64,000 nucleotides of DNA from contig CAMQZC010000013.1 in NCBI GenBank assembly GCA_947039485.1, positions 1 to 64,000 on the forward strand, in the 5' to 3' direction. Positions 42,266 to 49,950 of the stretch are shown here, piece after piece. Under the pieces are notes generated by a model that had not been told where the DNA came from, did no database searches, and saw only the letters and a list, made by a program, of their open reading frames with translations. Within the stretch, counting starts at the first letter, position 1. Each line of letters starts with the position of its first letter. A program made the position numbers and the translations under genes. The stretch is from an uncultured Verrucomicrobiales bacterium (lineage in GTDB: Bacteria; Verrucomicrobiota; Verrucomicrobiia; Verrucomicrobiales; Akkermansiaceae).

Positions 42266-43468
42266 TTATCTTTTACCCTTCTTTTTTGCACTTTTAGACG
42301 CATCAGGGGGCGGAGGTGGATATGCAGCGGGCACGAGCACGCCCTTGGAGAGCTGCACGGTCACGGCTGTCTTGACGTCAACCTTGTAGGTGTCAGGCAC
42401 AGCGCCCATGGGGAGAGGCTCGCTGCCGCTGCGCATGTGAATCTCCACGCGTCGATTAAGTCTCTGCGCATCGGCATCCCCATCGGTGCTCACTAGTGGG
42501 TTGTTGGTACCGCAAGCGCGTAGGTAAATATTTCCCGTAGGGATACGGTTATCGTGCAGCCACTCACGCACGGCGGCGGCACGCTGCAAGGAGAGGAGGT
42601 TGTTAATATAGGATGAGCCAAAGCTATCAGTATGCCCCTCGACGATAAACTTCGTCTTGGGATTCTTGAGAACGAGGGCGGCTAGTTGCAGCATTGTGAC
42701 GCGTGCTGAGTTGCGCATCTCATTTTTGCCAAAAGCAAAGAGCAAATCCGCGCCAAGGCGCGCCACTCCAGAGCTTGCACCCAAATTCCTCATCTTGATG
42801 AGCTCACCAAGGCTGCGCGTATCCTCAGGCAGACCATCTGTCTGGCCTGCTTGCTCAATGAGCTCAGACTTAAGCAGCTCGCTCGCGTCATCTACCCCCT
42901 GCTCGGAGGCAATTGTATTAGCGATCACATCATTCGCATTGATGGGCGTAGGCTCAGGCATCAAATCGATTGCCTCAGTGGGCAGCTCCTCAGGCAACTC
43001 AAAGGTGTCCGTTCCCAACGGAGCGATAGACTCCATACTCAGCTCCTCATTGGGCAAGGTCTCGGGCGCCTCAGGTTCAGGGATGTTAGTCTCTCCCGGG
43101 GCAATGCTGAGCTCCTCCATCTCAAGGTCAATGATATCAATCTCAGCATACTCAACTTCCTCATGAGTCATTTCGAGCTCCTCAGGTACAGCCCCATCAG
43201 TCTTCACCACCTCCATCTCAATCTCTGAGGGAGCAACAACAACGCGGATGACATCATCCACCACCTTTGTTGCCTCTACTGGGCGGATGATATTGTAGTG
43301 TAGTAGCACGGGGATGGAGAGGAAGAGCAGAGCATGAGCCACGATGGCTGCCAAAGTGGCAACGCAAATCACAGGGAGAATGCTAGATGACTCTCCACTA
43401 AAGTCCTTGTTAGTACGGCGACGATTTGCGTGGTGCCTCGAAGGCTCGCTATTCAGGGGGTAATTCAT
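42266..43468 (-). CDS. OmpA-domain protein with inner-membrane anchor and acidic linker
   Basis: A 400-residue protein. After a basic cytoplasmic N-terminus comes one transmembrane helix (about 30-55). Residues 75-215 are a strongly acidic Glu/Pro-rich linker. The peptidoglycan-binding OmpA domain spans about 240-350, with FIVEGHTDSFGSSYINNLLSLQRAAAVREWL and NRRVEIHM. The tail is Pro-rich and ends KKKGKR. It resembles a cell-wall tether or stator-like component. Its ATG overlaps the stop of the alpha/beta-hydrolase-like gene (ATGA). Confidence 0.85.
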   Translation of the reverse strand: MNYPLNSEPSRHHANRRRTNKDFSGESSSILPVICVATLAAIVAHALLFLSIPVLLHYNIIRPVEATKVVDDVIRVVVAPSEIEMEVVKTDGAVPEELEMTHEEVEYAEIDIIDLEMEELSIAPGETNIPEPEAPETLPNEELSMESIAPLGTDTFELPEELPTEAIDLMPEPTPINANDVIANTIASEQGVDDASELLKSELIEQAGQTDGLPEDTRSLGELIKMRNLGASSGVARLGADLLFAFGKNEMRNSARVTMLQLAALVLKNPKTKFIVEGHTDSFGSSYINNLLSLQRAAAVREWLHDNRIPTGNIYLRACGTNNPLVSTDGDADAQRLNRRVEIHMRSGSEPLPMGAVPDTYKVDVKTAVTVQLSKGVLVPAAYPPPPPDASKSAKKKGKR

Positions 43469-44574
43469 GATATGGAGCTCTTGATGAAGTCCGGGCGTTG
43501 TGGCTGCAAGCTACCTGGAGCTTGGATTGCCTCAATAAAATCTGTTTGCAACCAGCGCAGCATGTCGAGTAGGGCCTCATCACTACTGGATTTGAGTTGA
43601 ATCTCCTCCGCCTCCTTGTTTCTGTCACTTGGAGATTTGATCATGCGCGTCTTGCTCTGCGCGTCATCTCTGGCATCACGCAGTGCCCAGACCTGCTTGC
43701 GCAGGCTGCTCGCCTGCCAGAACAAATTAATAGCATCATCCACGCTCACCACCTCGCTATCCTGTGTGAGATTGATTAGCAGCAGCGGCACATCCTCATT
43801 GAGGCGTGAGATATGCTCCACAGGTGCCACATCAAAGCACTCATAGCCCACAATGCTGCTGATGCGGCGATCCATCAGCCAGAGCATAACCATGCTCAGG
43901 TGGTTGTCTGGTAAAGTAGCTTGTAGTGATTTACTCAGAGAGGAGTAGGAATCAATCGACACCACGCCGCGGATGCGCCCATCGAGAGGGGCCGCTTGGA
44001 GCAGCATAGCCGCACCATAACCCTGCCCTAGGGCTAGACAGATGAGATTCTCCTTGCCATCGCGCTGGCTGAGCGCATCAATCAAGAGGGGAACATCAGC
44101 ACTCTCCTTCAGCCCATGCGTGCAGTATGCGCGAGCATTATCCGCGCCGCGCGACTCCCAGAGCACACAGCGATAGCCAGCCGCCGTCAGAGTCTCTGCC
44201 AGAGGGAGGGCGGAGAGAATACCATGATCCCACTCCACGCTAATGAGCACATAATGGACCTTTTTCGCCTCAAGTTTTGCCTGCTCATCCATCTCTCCAA
44301 TCACATTGAGCTGACGAGAGGAGTCCTCTGGCCCCTTGGTCACGATGAGCGCAGGTAGAGTCTCGCCATCCCATCCATTAAAATTAAAATACTCAAGCTC
44401 CAGCCCCAGATGTTTCTCAGGCAGGTACACCTGAGACTGATACTCAGCGTTGAGTGGCTTCATCACTGGCTTGGATTGATAATCCACATACCACCAGAGG
44501 TAGCTCCCAGCCAAGACAGCTCCGATCAGGAGCAGCAGCAAAAAGAGGCGGGTGAAAATACGGCGGATGTTCAT
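43465..44574 (-). CDS. Membrane-anchored alpha/beta-hydrolase-like protein, nucleophile apparently lost
   Basis: A 369-residue protein with an N-terminal signal anchor (RLFLLLLLIGAVLAGSYLWW). The body looks like an alpha/beta hydrolase: VLWESRGADNA, then the elbow region LICLALGQGYGAAMLL and VVSIDSYSS. The nucleophile elbow G-x-S-x-G reads GQGYG, with Gly in place of the Ser, so it may be a non-catalytic or structural member. It is translationally coupled to the OmpA-like gene. A TTGAAA-16-TATAAT promoter (44619-44592) lies upstream with a leader of about 11 nt. Confidence 0.68.
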   Translation of the reverse strand: MNIRRIFTRLFLLLLLIGAVLAGSYLWWYVDYQSKPVMKPLNAEYQSQVYLPEKHLGLELEYFNFNGWDGETLPALIVTKGPEDSSRQLNVIGEMDEQAKLEAKKVHYVLISVEWDHGILSALPLAETLTAAGYRCVLWESRGADNARAYCTHGLKESADVPLLIDALSQRDGKENLICLALGQGYGAAMLLQAAPLDGRIRGVVSIDSYSSLSKSLQATLPDNHLSMVMLWLMDRRISSIVGYECFDVAPVEHISRLNEDVPLLLINLTQDSEVVSVDDAINLFWQASSLRKQVWALRDARDDAQSKTRMIKSPSDRNKEAEEIQLKSSSDEALLDMLRWLQTDFIEAIQAPGSLQPQRPDFIKSSIS

Positions 44575-44591
44575 AGCGAAGCGTCCCCTAT

Positions 44592-44619
44592 ATTATACGC
44601 GAGAGTGCGCAGATTTCAA
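44592..44619 (-). promoter_or_regulatory. Predicted promoter of the hydrolase-OmpA-HAD operon
   Basis: Minus strand: TTGAAA (44619-44614), 16-nt spacer, consensus TATAAT (44597-44592), 17 nt to the ATG at 44574. Confidence 0.65.
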
Positions 44620-44676
44620 CCACAAAGAGAGCAAAGAATCAAAGCTGACACAAGCCCGAGACTACACAGCCCAATC

Positions 44677-45270
44677 TCAACCCCAAGTTGCCCAGAGACG
44701 GCGCATCTCAGCCCAATCAGTCTGATGAAAAAGCTTGGGGATATTGCTGTACCAGAACTCGTGAAAACCGTACTCGGGCCTGCGTAACTCCTCCTCAGCA
44801 GCCCTAGGGCAACAGCCCTGCACGACAATACGATAAGCTGCCAGCAGAGCCCCCGTACGATCAGAGCCATGCCAGCAATGAATGAGCATCGGCTTAGGAG
44901 CCTTGCGCATCACATAGAGAGCATGCATCAGCTGAGGGGCGGTGAGGCTACCAGCCGACATGGGCACGCGGTAGAGTTTGAGCGACATCCCTGAGGTGCG
45001 AGCCTCATCGCTATGATACTCGCGCAGGCTCATCACCGACTTAATACCCATCTTGACCCAGTTTTTAAAGCCCTCACGGCTAGGCTGGCCTGAGCGATAG
45101 ATATCCTCCGTCACGCGATAGCATTTGGCCGTATCGGGCATGTCAATGAGGAGAAGCGGAAATAATTCCAACTTCTGCGGGACAACACCAATAATAGGGC
45201 ATGGCCCCGTAGGATTTGAAGATTGGCAAATGGAGCAGTCCATGGCTGAAAGGTGGTGAAGTATACTCAT
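44677..45270 (-). CDS. Dual-specificity/tyrosine phosphatase-like protein
   Basis: A 197-residue protein with the cysteine phosphatase P-loop LIHCWHGSDRTGALLAAYR (HCx5R) and the upstream segment YRSGQPSREGFKNWVKMGIKSVMSLRE typical of DSP-like fused to GxxRTG enzymes (for example Siw14/PFA-DSP-like). The N-terminus has a Cys-rich stretch (DCSICQSSNPTGPCP) that might bind a metal. An inner Met at residue 10 (MDCSIC) is an alternative start. Possible substrates are phosphoproteins or inositol phosphates. Confidence 0.82.
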   Translation of the reverse strand: MSILHHLSAMDCSICQSSNPTGPCPIIGVVPQKLELFPLLLIDMPDTAKCYRVTEDIYRSGQPSREGFKNWVKMGIKSVMSLREYHSDEARTSGMSLKLYRVPMSAGSLTAPQLMHALYVMRKAPKPMLIHCWHGSDRTGALLAAYRIVVQGCCPRAAEEELRRPEYGFHEFWYSNIPKLFHQTDWAEMRRLWATWG

Positions 45271-45837
45271 AGCCCAGATGAGAATCGTGCAAATGAGAGA
45301 ACGAGAGGGAAGCGATTATATTAACTCGGCCATCAGTCGGTCATTTTGCGCTCCAAAAACCGCCATCAAAACAAATCCCGATACTGCCTGTTTATTGCAT
45401 TGTTGGCAGCACAGCATCCAGAGGGACGAGGGGGCTTGCGGGTGGGGTTTAGTCATACGCTAGATAATATTCTATTTGATGCATCTTGTCACGTCAAATT
45501 AGACCGCTGAGGGCTCACTTAGTAAGCTACATTACACGCAGAAATTCAGCCCAAGGAAGCATCTTATTAGTCTTATGAAGATTATATAGCGAGCCCACCC
45601 ATACTTAGCGCATTGGAGATGGCAATAACATAAGAAATAGAGCCAATGTAAACCAACGAGTTTTTTGCCGCTGACATCCCAGATTTCAGCGTGGCATTTA
45701 TATACGTTAGCCGCATGCCACCATTCTACAATGAAAGATCGAGATTAACCTGCGTTTCCTCCCACTTCAACACCATAAACATTTAGATGAAATTTTTTCT
45801 TTACAGTCTTTGTTCCTAGTTATAAACTTAACAAGTT
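45271..45837. other. AT-rich region with little coding signal
   Basis: The track ORF at 45278-45463 has no recognisable features. On the minus strand, 45582-45716 could encode a 44-residue hydrophobic peptide (MRLTYINATLKSG...SISYVIAISNALSMGGLAI); its INAT segment resembles one in the next gene, but the similarity is weak. Nothing else stands out. Composition is more A/T-rich than the flanking core genes. Confidence 0.4.
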
Positions 45838-46296
45838 ATGTCAAATGCAATATCAAAACCAGATAACGACCCTTCCTCTCCTGAAGCGAAAAAACTAAGT
45901 TGTTTTCAAAAACTGGGAATTTACCTTCTCTGTTACTGCGCTGGGTTTCCTATTTTTATATTGTTTACGATTTTAACACCTCTGATACCATCCCAATACT
46001 TATTCTCCCTTTTTTTCCTCTTAGTTAAATTTAGTAGTTGTGTACTTACACCTATGTGGACTGCTAACATAATCATCTCTTTTGTTAATAAAAAACGAGG
46101 ATTTAATAATGCCAAAGACAAGCTCTCACGAGAGCGTTCTCTCAAGTATGCTCTTTGGTCCGTGTTCATCAATGCCACGTTTTATATTGCGGCAGGATCG
46201 GCCCCCAATGGTGATATTTTTGCGCGTGTGATGATTTCCTCTTACCTGCTATCCTTAGCTGTGTCCACATTTATTGCTAAACAAATAAGCAAATAA
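45838..46296 (+). CDS. AT-rich four-helix membrane protein, unknown
   Basis: A 152-residue protein with about four hydrophobic helices (near 27-50, 53-72, 103-120 and 128-147) and a basic cytoplasmic loop (NKKRGFNNAKDKLSRERS). It starts with a hydrophilic Pro/Ser stretch. I do not recognise the family. Codon use is A/T-rich compared with neighbours, in line with acquired DNA. A possible TATAAA box lies 11 bases upstream of the ATG. Confidence 0.6.
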   Translation: MSNAISKPDNDPSSPEAKKLSCFQKLGIYLLCYCAGFPIFILFTILTPLIPSQYLFSLFFLLVKFSSCVLTPMWTANIIISFVNKKRGFNNAKDKLSRERSLKYALWSVFINATFYIAAGSAPNGDIFARVMISSYLLSLAVSTFIAKQISK

Positions 46297-46327
46297 TTGT
46301 CGGAATAAGTTCGACTCTCCTTACGTA

Positions 46328-46357
46328 GGCATCGTAACACGCGCCCCTTACGATGCC
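46328..46357 (+). terminator. Probable terminator after the 45838-46296 gene
   Basis: A 10-bp perfect stem GGCATCGTAA/TTACGATGCC with a 10-nt loop, followed by a pyrimidine-rich tail (atttctatttttt). A second A/T-rich hairpin (AAAAATG-CGGG-CATTTTT, 46388-46405) follows. Confidence 0.6.
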
Positions 46358-46482
46358 CCCATTTCTATTTTTTCTACCTAAAGAAGTAAAAATGCGGGCA
46401 TTTTTTAATCCTCATCCATAATTCTCAATCCGCCCGCGTCTTTAGCTTGCCGATATACGATCAAAACAAGAACAAAAAGGTC

Positions 46483-46734
46483 ATGAAGCTTTTAAACACA
46501 CTCAAAATCACAGCGTTGATTATATTCTCTGGCATCACATCACTGAACGCAATCGGCGCAAATGAAACAAGCCATGAGCGAATCTATAGCGTTTCATTAA
46601 AAAAACAATATTGGATTTCTTCGACAAGCAAAACGCATAACCGAAGTTGCCGTTATTACAACAACTGCAAGGGCTTTTTTTCTTCTACAGGCTCAGGCAA
46701 CAACTGCAAAATATGCGGCGGAGATCGTAGATAA
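46483..46734 (+). CDS. Small secreted Cys/His motif protein
   Basis: The start at the ATG at 46483 (MKLLNTLKITALIIF) gives an 83-residue protein with a clear signal peptide (cleavage near LNAIGA). The mature part is KQYWISSTSKTHNRSCRYYNNCKGFF...GNNCKICGG, a pattern H-x3-C-R-Y-Y...C-x2-C-GG seen in many small secreted proteins, which probably binds a zinc ion or forms disulfides. Function is unknown. The track start at 46447 would add a hydrophilic N-terminus and spoil the signal peptide. It lies in the AT-rich patch. Confidence 0.65.
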   Translation: MKLLNTLKITALIIFSGITSLNAIGANETSHERIYSVSLKKQYWISSTSKTHNRSCRYYNNCKGFFSSTGSGNNCKICGGDRR

Positions 46735-46942
46735 GAAGAGCAATGAACAGTCCCTTTCACTCAATGGGAATCGACCTATCACTGTTGAAGCGCTTGGTTT
46801 CTTATTTTCAAACCATGACATCATTCGATTTCATTAATCTCATCAAAATGCGCCACTTTTTCGCCACATAAGGCGAAATTACCGCGTTTTTCGCCTCATC
46901 ATCATAGCATCCTGCCAGTAAGCCGCAAGCTTGTAGGCAAGC

Positions 46943-46975
46943 AAAAAACCCTGTACCCACAGGGGGTACAGGGTT
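46943..46975 (-). terminator. Intrinsic terminator downstream of tRNA-Arg
   Basis: A 12-bp stem AACCCTGTACCC/GGGTACAGGGTT (46947-46958, 46964-46975), loop acagg, followed on the minus strand by six U. It lies about 30 bp beyond the tRNA 3' end. Between here and the small secreted gene (46735-46942) I see only a TTTCGCC/GGCGAAA hairpin at 46859-46878 and no gene. Confidence 0.85.
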
Positions 46976-47005
46976 CAGCAATGTTATATGGCCCTTGCTA
47001 GCCAA

Positions 47006-47077
47006 TAGCCCCGAGGGGAATCGAACCCATATCTACCCTTTAGGAGAGGGTCGTTCGATCCGTTGAACTACGGGGCC
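47006..47077 (-). tRNA. tRNA-Arg (anticodon CCT)
   Basis: The minus strand folds as a tRNA: acceptor GGCCCCG/CGGGGCT (first pair G-U) with discriminator A, anticodon stem ACCCT/AGGGT with loop CTCCTAA giving anticodon CCT, and T loop GGTTCGATTCC. The CCA end is not encoded. It reads the AGG codon. Confidence 0.93.
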
Positions 47078-47160
47078 TTGATGCCCGAGTATTACAACGC
47101 GAAAATGACTCAATTGCAAGTCTAAATGCCCCACTACGATGAAAAAGCTCTCTATAGGGC

Positions 47161-47649
47161 TCATTTAGCACTGTCAATAAGCCATGCGTAAATCTCCTTC
47201 TCTAACTGCCCTGGCTTGCCTATGTCACAGGGAGATAGGAAATGACGGGGCTGCATGTAGCTTTTAAATAGTGGGTACTTTGATATCATTTTACCATCAC
47301 GGTCAAATTCATCAGGCAAAGAGTAGCGGAAGTAGCCAGACTCATCAATACGACATAATTCGGAGTTACCAAGCCAATAATAATCTTGATTATTCAACAA
47401 GAATCGACACATCGGAGGCATGAATTTCATAAAATAGCCGCTACTTGTAGCTGTTATTAAGACACCTGAATTGATTTCTTCTTCCATCGCTTCCGCGAAT
47501 TGTCTCATTTTATAACTCATATCGGGACTGAGCTCCACGGTCAACTCCTCTTCCTTTGATGGAATGGAGATGCTAAAGCTATCCGCTTGCTTAGGTGTAC
47601 AACAGCAAGCAAGCAGGAGGGGAAGGAAGCAGAGGAGGTAACGTTTCAT
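47161..47649 (-). CDS. Predicted lipoprotein, unknown function
   Basis: A 162-residue protein with a short signal ending in a cysteine cluster (LPLLLACCCTPKQ), consistent with a lipobox. The mature part has an acidic N-terminal segment and no recognised domain. Its start overlaps the stop of the chagasin-type inhibitor gene (ATGA), so the two are translationally coupled and may act together in the envelope. Confidence 0.68.
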   Translation of the reverse strand: MKRYLLCFLPLLLACCCTPKQADSFSISIPSKEEELTVELSPDMSYKMRQFAEAMEEEINSGVLITATSSGYFMKFMPPMCRFLLNNQDYYWLGNSELCRIDESGYFRYSLPDEFDRDGKMISKYPLFKSYMQPRHFLSPCDIGKPGQLEKEIYAWLIDSAK

Positions 47650-48119
47650 GACTTCTTGACAGTAACCTTAAAAATTTGCTCTTTGACAGGGGGGGTGTCC
47701 TTCTCCCATGGGCGTTTGTAGAGGAGCCTGAAGCTATACTCCCCCGCTTTATCAGCGATGATGGTCACGACGGTACCAGCAGGACTCCCCATGAGTTGCT
47801 TATTCTTGGGGGCAAGTTGCAGGATATCCACGCGCAGGCCTTCAATTGGCGTAGGCTGGCAAATCCAGAGATAGCCTGTGCTGGGATTGGAGGGGAGAGA
47901 AAAGCTACTTTTGGCACCCACGTTGAGCTCGATATCCAACTCAACGACAGAGTCATCATGGCGAACTTGGCGCACCTTATAGTCTTTCATCTCGACATAC
48001 TTCGCGTGAATTGGCTCCCCGCGAAAAACCTGATCTGTCGCAGATTCTGGGCAGGTAGCGGCGATCTCTGCGCACAAGATTGGCGCGGAGAATACAAAAG
48101 GAATAAGAAGAAGCTTCAT
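47646..48119 (-). CDS. Chagasin-family (I42) cysteine protease inhibitor, exported
   Basis: The ATG at 48119 (MKLLLIPFVFSAPILCA) is chosen: a TTGACG-17-TATGCT promoter ends eight bases upstream, and the track start at 48146 lies before this promoter's -10 region. This gives 157 residues with a signal peptide. The three inhibitor loops of chagasin are visible: SLPSNPSTGYLWICQ (NPTTGY.W loop), QLMGSPAGTVV (GxGG-like loop) and LLYKRPWEKD (RPW loop). Chagasins inhibit papain-type proteases. The gene is coupled to a lipoprotein gene. Confidence 0.85.
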   Translation of the reverse strand: MKLLLIPFVFSAPILCAEIAATCPESATDQVFRGEPIHAKYVEMKDYKVRQVRHDDSVVELDIELNVGAKSSFSLPSNPSTGYLWICQPTPIEGLRVDILQLAPKNKQLMGSPAGTVVTIIADKAGEYSFRLLYKRPWEKDTPPVKEQIFKVTVKKS

Positions 48120-48127
48120 TGAATAAT

Positions 48128-48156
48128 AGCATATACCTTGATCCATGCCGCGTCAA
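48128..48156 (-). promoter_or_regulatory. Predicted leaderless promoter of the I42 inhibitor gene
   Basis: Minus strand: TTGACG (48156-48151), 17-nt spacer, TATGCT (48133-48128), eight bases (attattca), ATG at 48119. Confidence 0.6.
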
Positions 48157-48203
48157 ATCAAAAGTCAAGCTCCTGACAGATGTGTCATTGATGTTGAAAA
48201 TGC

Positions 48204-48232
48204 TTGCCTTGCAGGCTTCTAAAGCGTACAAT
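48204..48232 (+). promoter_or_regulatory. Predicted leaderless promoter of glnS
   Basis: TTGCCT (48204-48209), 17-nt spacer, TACAAT (48227-48232), seven bases (cgcgcgc), ATG at 48240. It overlaps the 12 extra codons in the ORF track, which are therefore unlikely to be translated. Confidence 0.7.
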
Positions 48233-48239
48233 CGCGCGC

Positions 48240-49940
48240 ATGACCAATGAGCCGACAGAACCAACTGCCACCAAGCGCGACTTTATCCGCGAGATGGTAG
48301 CCCATGATCTTGCTGAGGGTTACTGCGAGGTACCCATCACTCGATTTCCTCCTGAACCCAATGGCTACCTGCATATTGGACACGCTAAGGCTATTTGCCT
48401 TGACTTCGGTTTGGCTCAAGAATACAAGCATCTTGGTGCACGCTGCCATCTGCGATTTGACGACACGAATCCCTGCAAGGAGGATGTGGAGTTTGTCAAC
48501 TCTATCCAAGAGGATATCAAGTGGCTGGGCTTTGACTGGGGTGATCACCTCTACTTTGCCTCTGATATCTTCCAATTCTACTACGACTGCGCCATCCACC
48601 TCATTGAGAATGGCCTCGCATACGTCGACCTCCAAGACCGCGAGACGATGCGCGCCCTGCGTGGTAACGTCACGACTCCAGGCACGGACTCTCCCTACCG
48701 CGACACGACGCCAGCGGAGAATATTGAGCTCTTTACAGCGATGAAAGAAGGCAAGTATCCCGAGGGTGCTGCTGTCCTGCGCGCCAAGATTGACATGGCT
48801 AGCAGCAATATGAACATGCGCGATCCTGTCATCTACCGCATCTCCTACGATTCTCATCACAACACTGGGACTCAGTGGTGCATCTACCCCATGTATGACT
48901 TTGCGCATCCTCTGGAGGATGCCTACGAGCACATCACACATTCCCTCTGCACGCTGGAGTTTGAGAACCATCGCCCCCTCTATGACTGGGCCATTGAGAA
49001 CTGCCCCGTACCAGCTAAGCCAAAACAGCGCGAATTCTCCCGCCTCAATATCACCTACACAGTCATGAGCAAGCGTAAGCTGCGCCAGATGGTGGAGGAT
49101 AAGCTCGTCGCTGGCTGGGATGACCCCCGCATGCCCACGCTCTGTGGTATGCGTCGCCGCGGCTACCCAGCTGCAGCCATTGTCGAATTCTGCCAAGGCG
49201 TGGGTATCACCAAGTTTAACGGCAATACAGACGTAGCGCGCCTTGAGAACTCGGTGCGCTCGCAGCTCAATACCAATGCTGAGCGTCGCATGGCTGTACT
49301 CGCCCCCCTCAAGCTCGTCCTCAGCAATGTCCCCGAGGACTTTGAGGAAGAAATCTCCGTCGCCATCAACCCAGAGAAGCCAGAGCTGGGTCATCGTCAG
49401 GTCAAGCTCACGCGTGAGCTCTTTATCGAGAAAGAAGACTTCATGGTAACGCCTCCTAACAAGAAGTACAAGCGTCTCAGCCCCGGTGCCTGCGTGCGCC
49501 TGCGCGGTGGCTACTGCATCATCGCCACAGACTATGATCTGGACGACGAGGGCAACGTTACCGAGCTGCGTGCAGAGATTATCCCTGACACGATTGGCAA
49601 TCCAGCCCCTGAGGGCATCAAATGTAAGGCTGCGATCCACTGGGTCTCTTCCAAGTATGGTGTGCCAGCTGAGCTGCGTCTCTATGATCGCCTCTTTGGC
49701 GATGAAGCTCCTGATGCCAATCCCGAGGGATTCCTCGCATCGATGAACAAGGACTCTCTTACAATCATTACTGATGCAATCGTCGAGCCAAGCCTCGCCG
49801 CAGTTGCTCCTGAGTTCCTCTGCCAATTCGAGCGCACAGGCTACTTTGTAGCAGACCGCTACGACCATAGCCCCGAGAAGCCCGTCTTCAACCGCTCTGT
49901 CGGTCTGCGTGACTCTTGGAGCAAAATGAACAAATCTTAA
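48240..49940 (+). CDS. glnS: Glutaminyl-tRNA synthetase
   Basis: Charges tRNA-Gln. The start is the ATG at 48240 (MTNEPTEPT), giving 566 residues; the track start at 48204 is inside the predicted promoter. Class I motifs are intact: PPEPNGYLHIGHAKAI (HIGH) and TVMSKRKLR (KMSKS variant). The FDDTNP, DSPYRDT and GTQWCIYPMYDFAHPLEDA segments are GlnRS-specific, and a C-terminal anticodon-binding beta-barrel domain is present. The 549-residue antisense ORF is a shadow. Confidence 0.96.
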   Translation: MTNEPTEPTATKRDFIREMVAHDLAEGYCEVPITRFPPEPNGYLHIGHAKAICLDFGLAQEYKHLGARCHLRFDDTNPCKEDVEFVNSIQEDIKWLGFDWGDHLYFASDIFQFYYDCAIHLIENGLAYVDLQDRETMRALRGNVTTPGTDSPYRDTTPAENIELFTAMKEGKYPEGAAVLRAKIDMASSNMNMRDPVIYRISYDSHHNTGTQWCIYPMYDFAHPLEDAYEHITHSLCTLEFENHRPLYDWAIENCPVPAKPKQREFSRLNITYTVMSKRKLRQMVEDKLVAGWDDPRMPTLCGMRRRGYPAAAIVEFCQGVGITKFNGNTDVARLENSVRSQLNTNAERRMAVLAPLKLVLSNVPEDFEEEISVAINPEKPELGHRQVKLTRELFIEKEDFMVTPPNKKYKRLSPGACVRLRGGYCIIATDYDLDDEGNVTELRAEIIPDTIGNPAPEGIKCKAAIHWVSSKYGVPAELRLYDRLFGDEAPDANPEGFLASMNKDSLTIITDAIVEPSLAAVAPEFLCQFERTGYFVADRYDHSPEKPVFNRSVGLRDSWSKMNKS

Positions 49941-49950
49941 TTTTTATATT

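Noticed and set aside
45278-45463. 61-residue plus-strand ORF
   Set aside because: No start signal, no motif and no conserved-looking composition.
47006-47077. tRNA gene as an integration site for a mobile element
   Set aside because: No integrase gene and no duplicated tRNA 3' segment was seen within the window.
48219-49868. 549-residue minus-strand ORF
   Set aside because: It is fully antisense to glnS, which has all class I motifs; it has no recognisable domain and is a codon-bias shadow.
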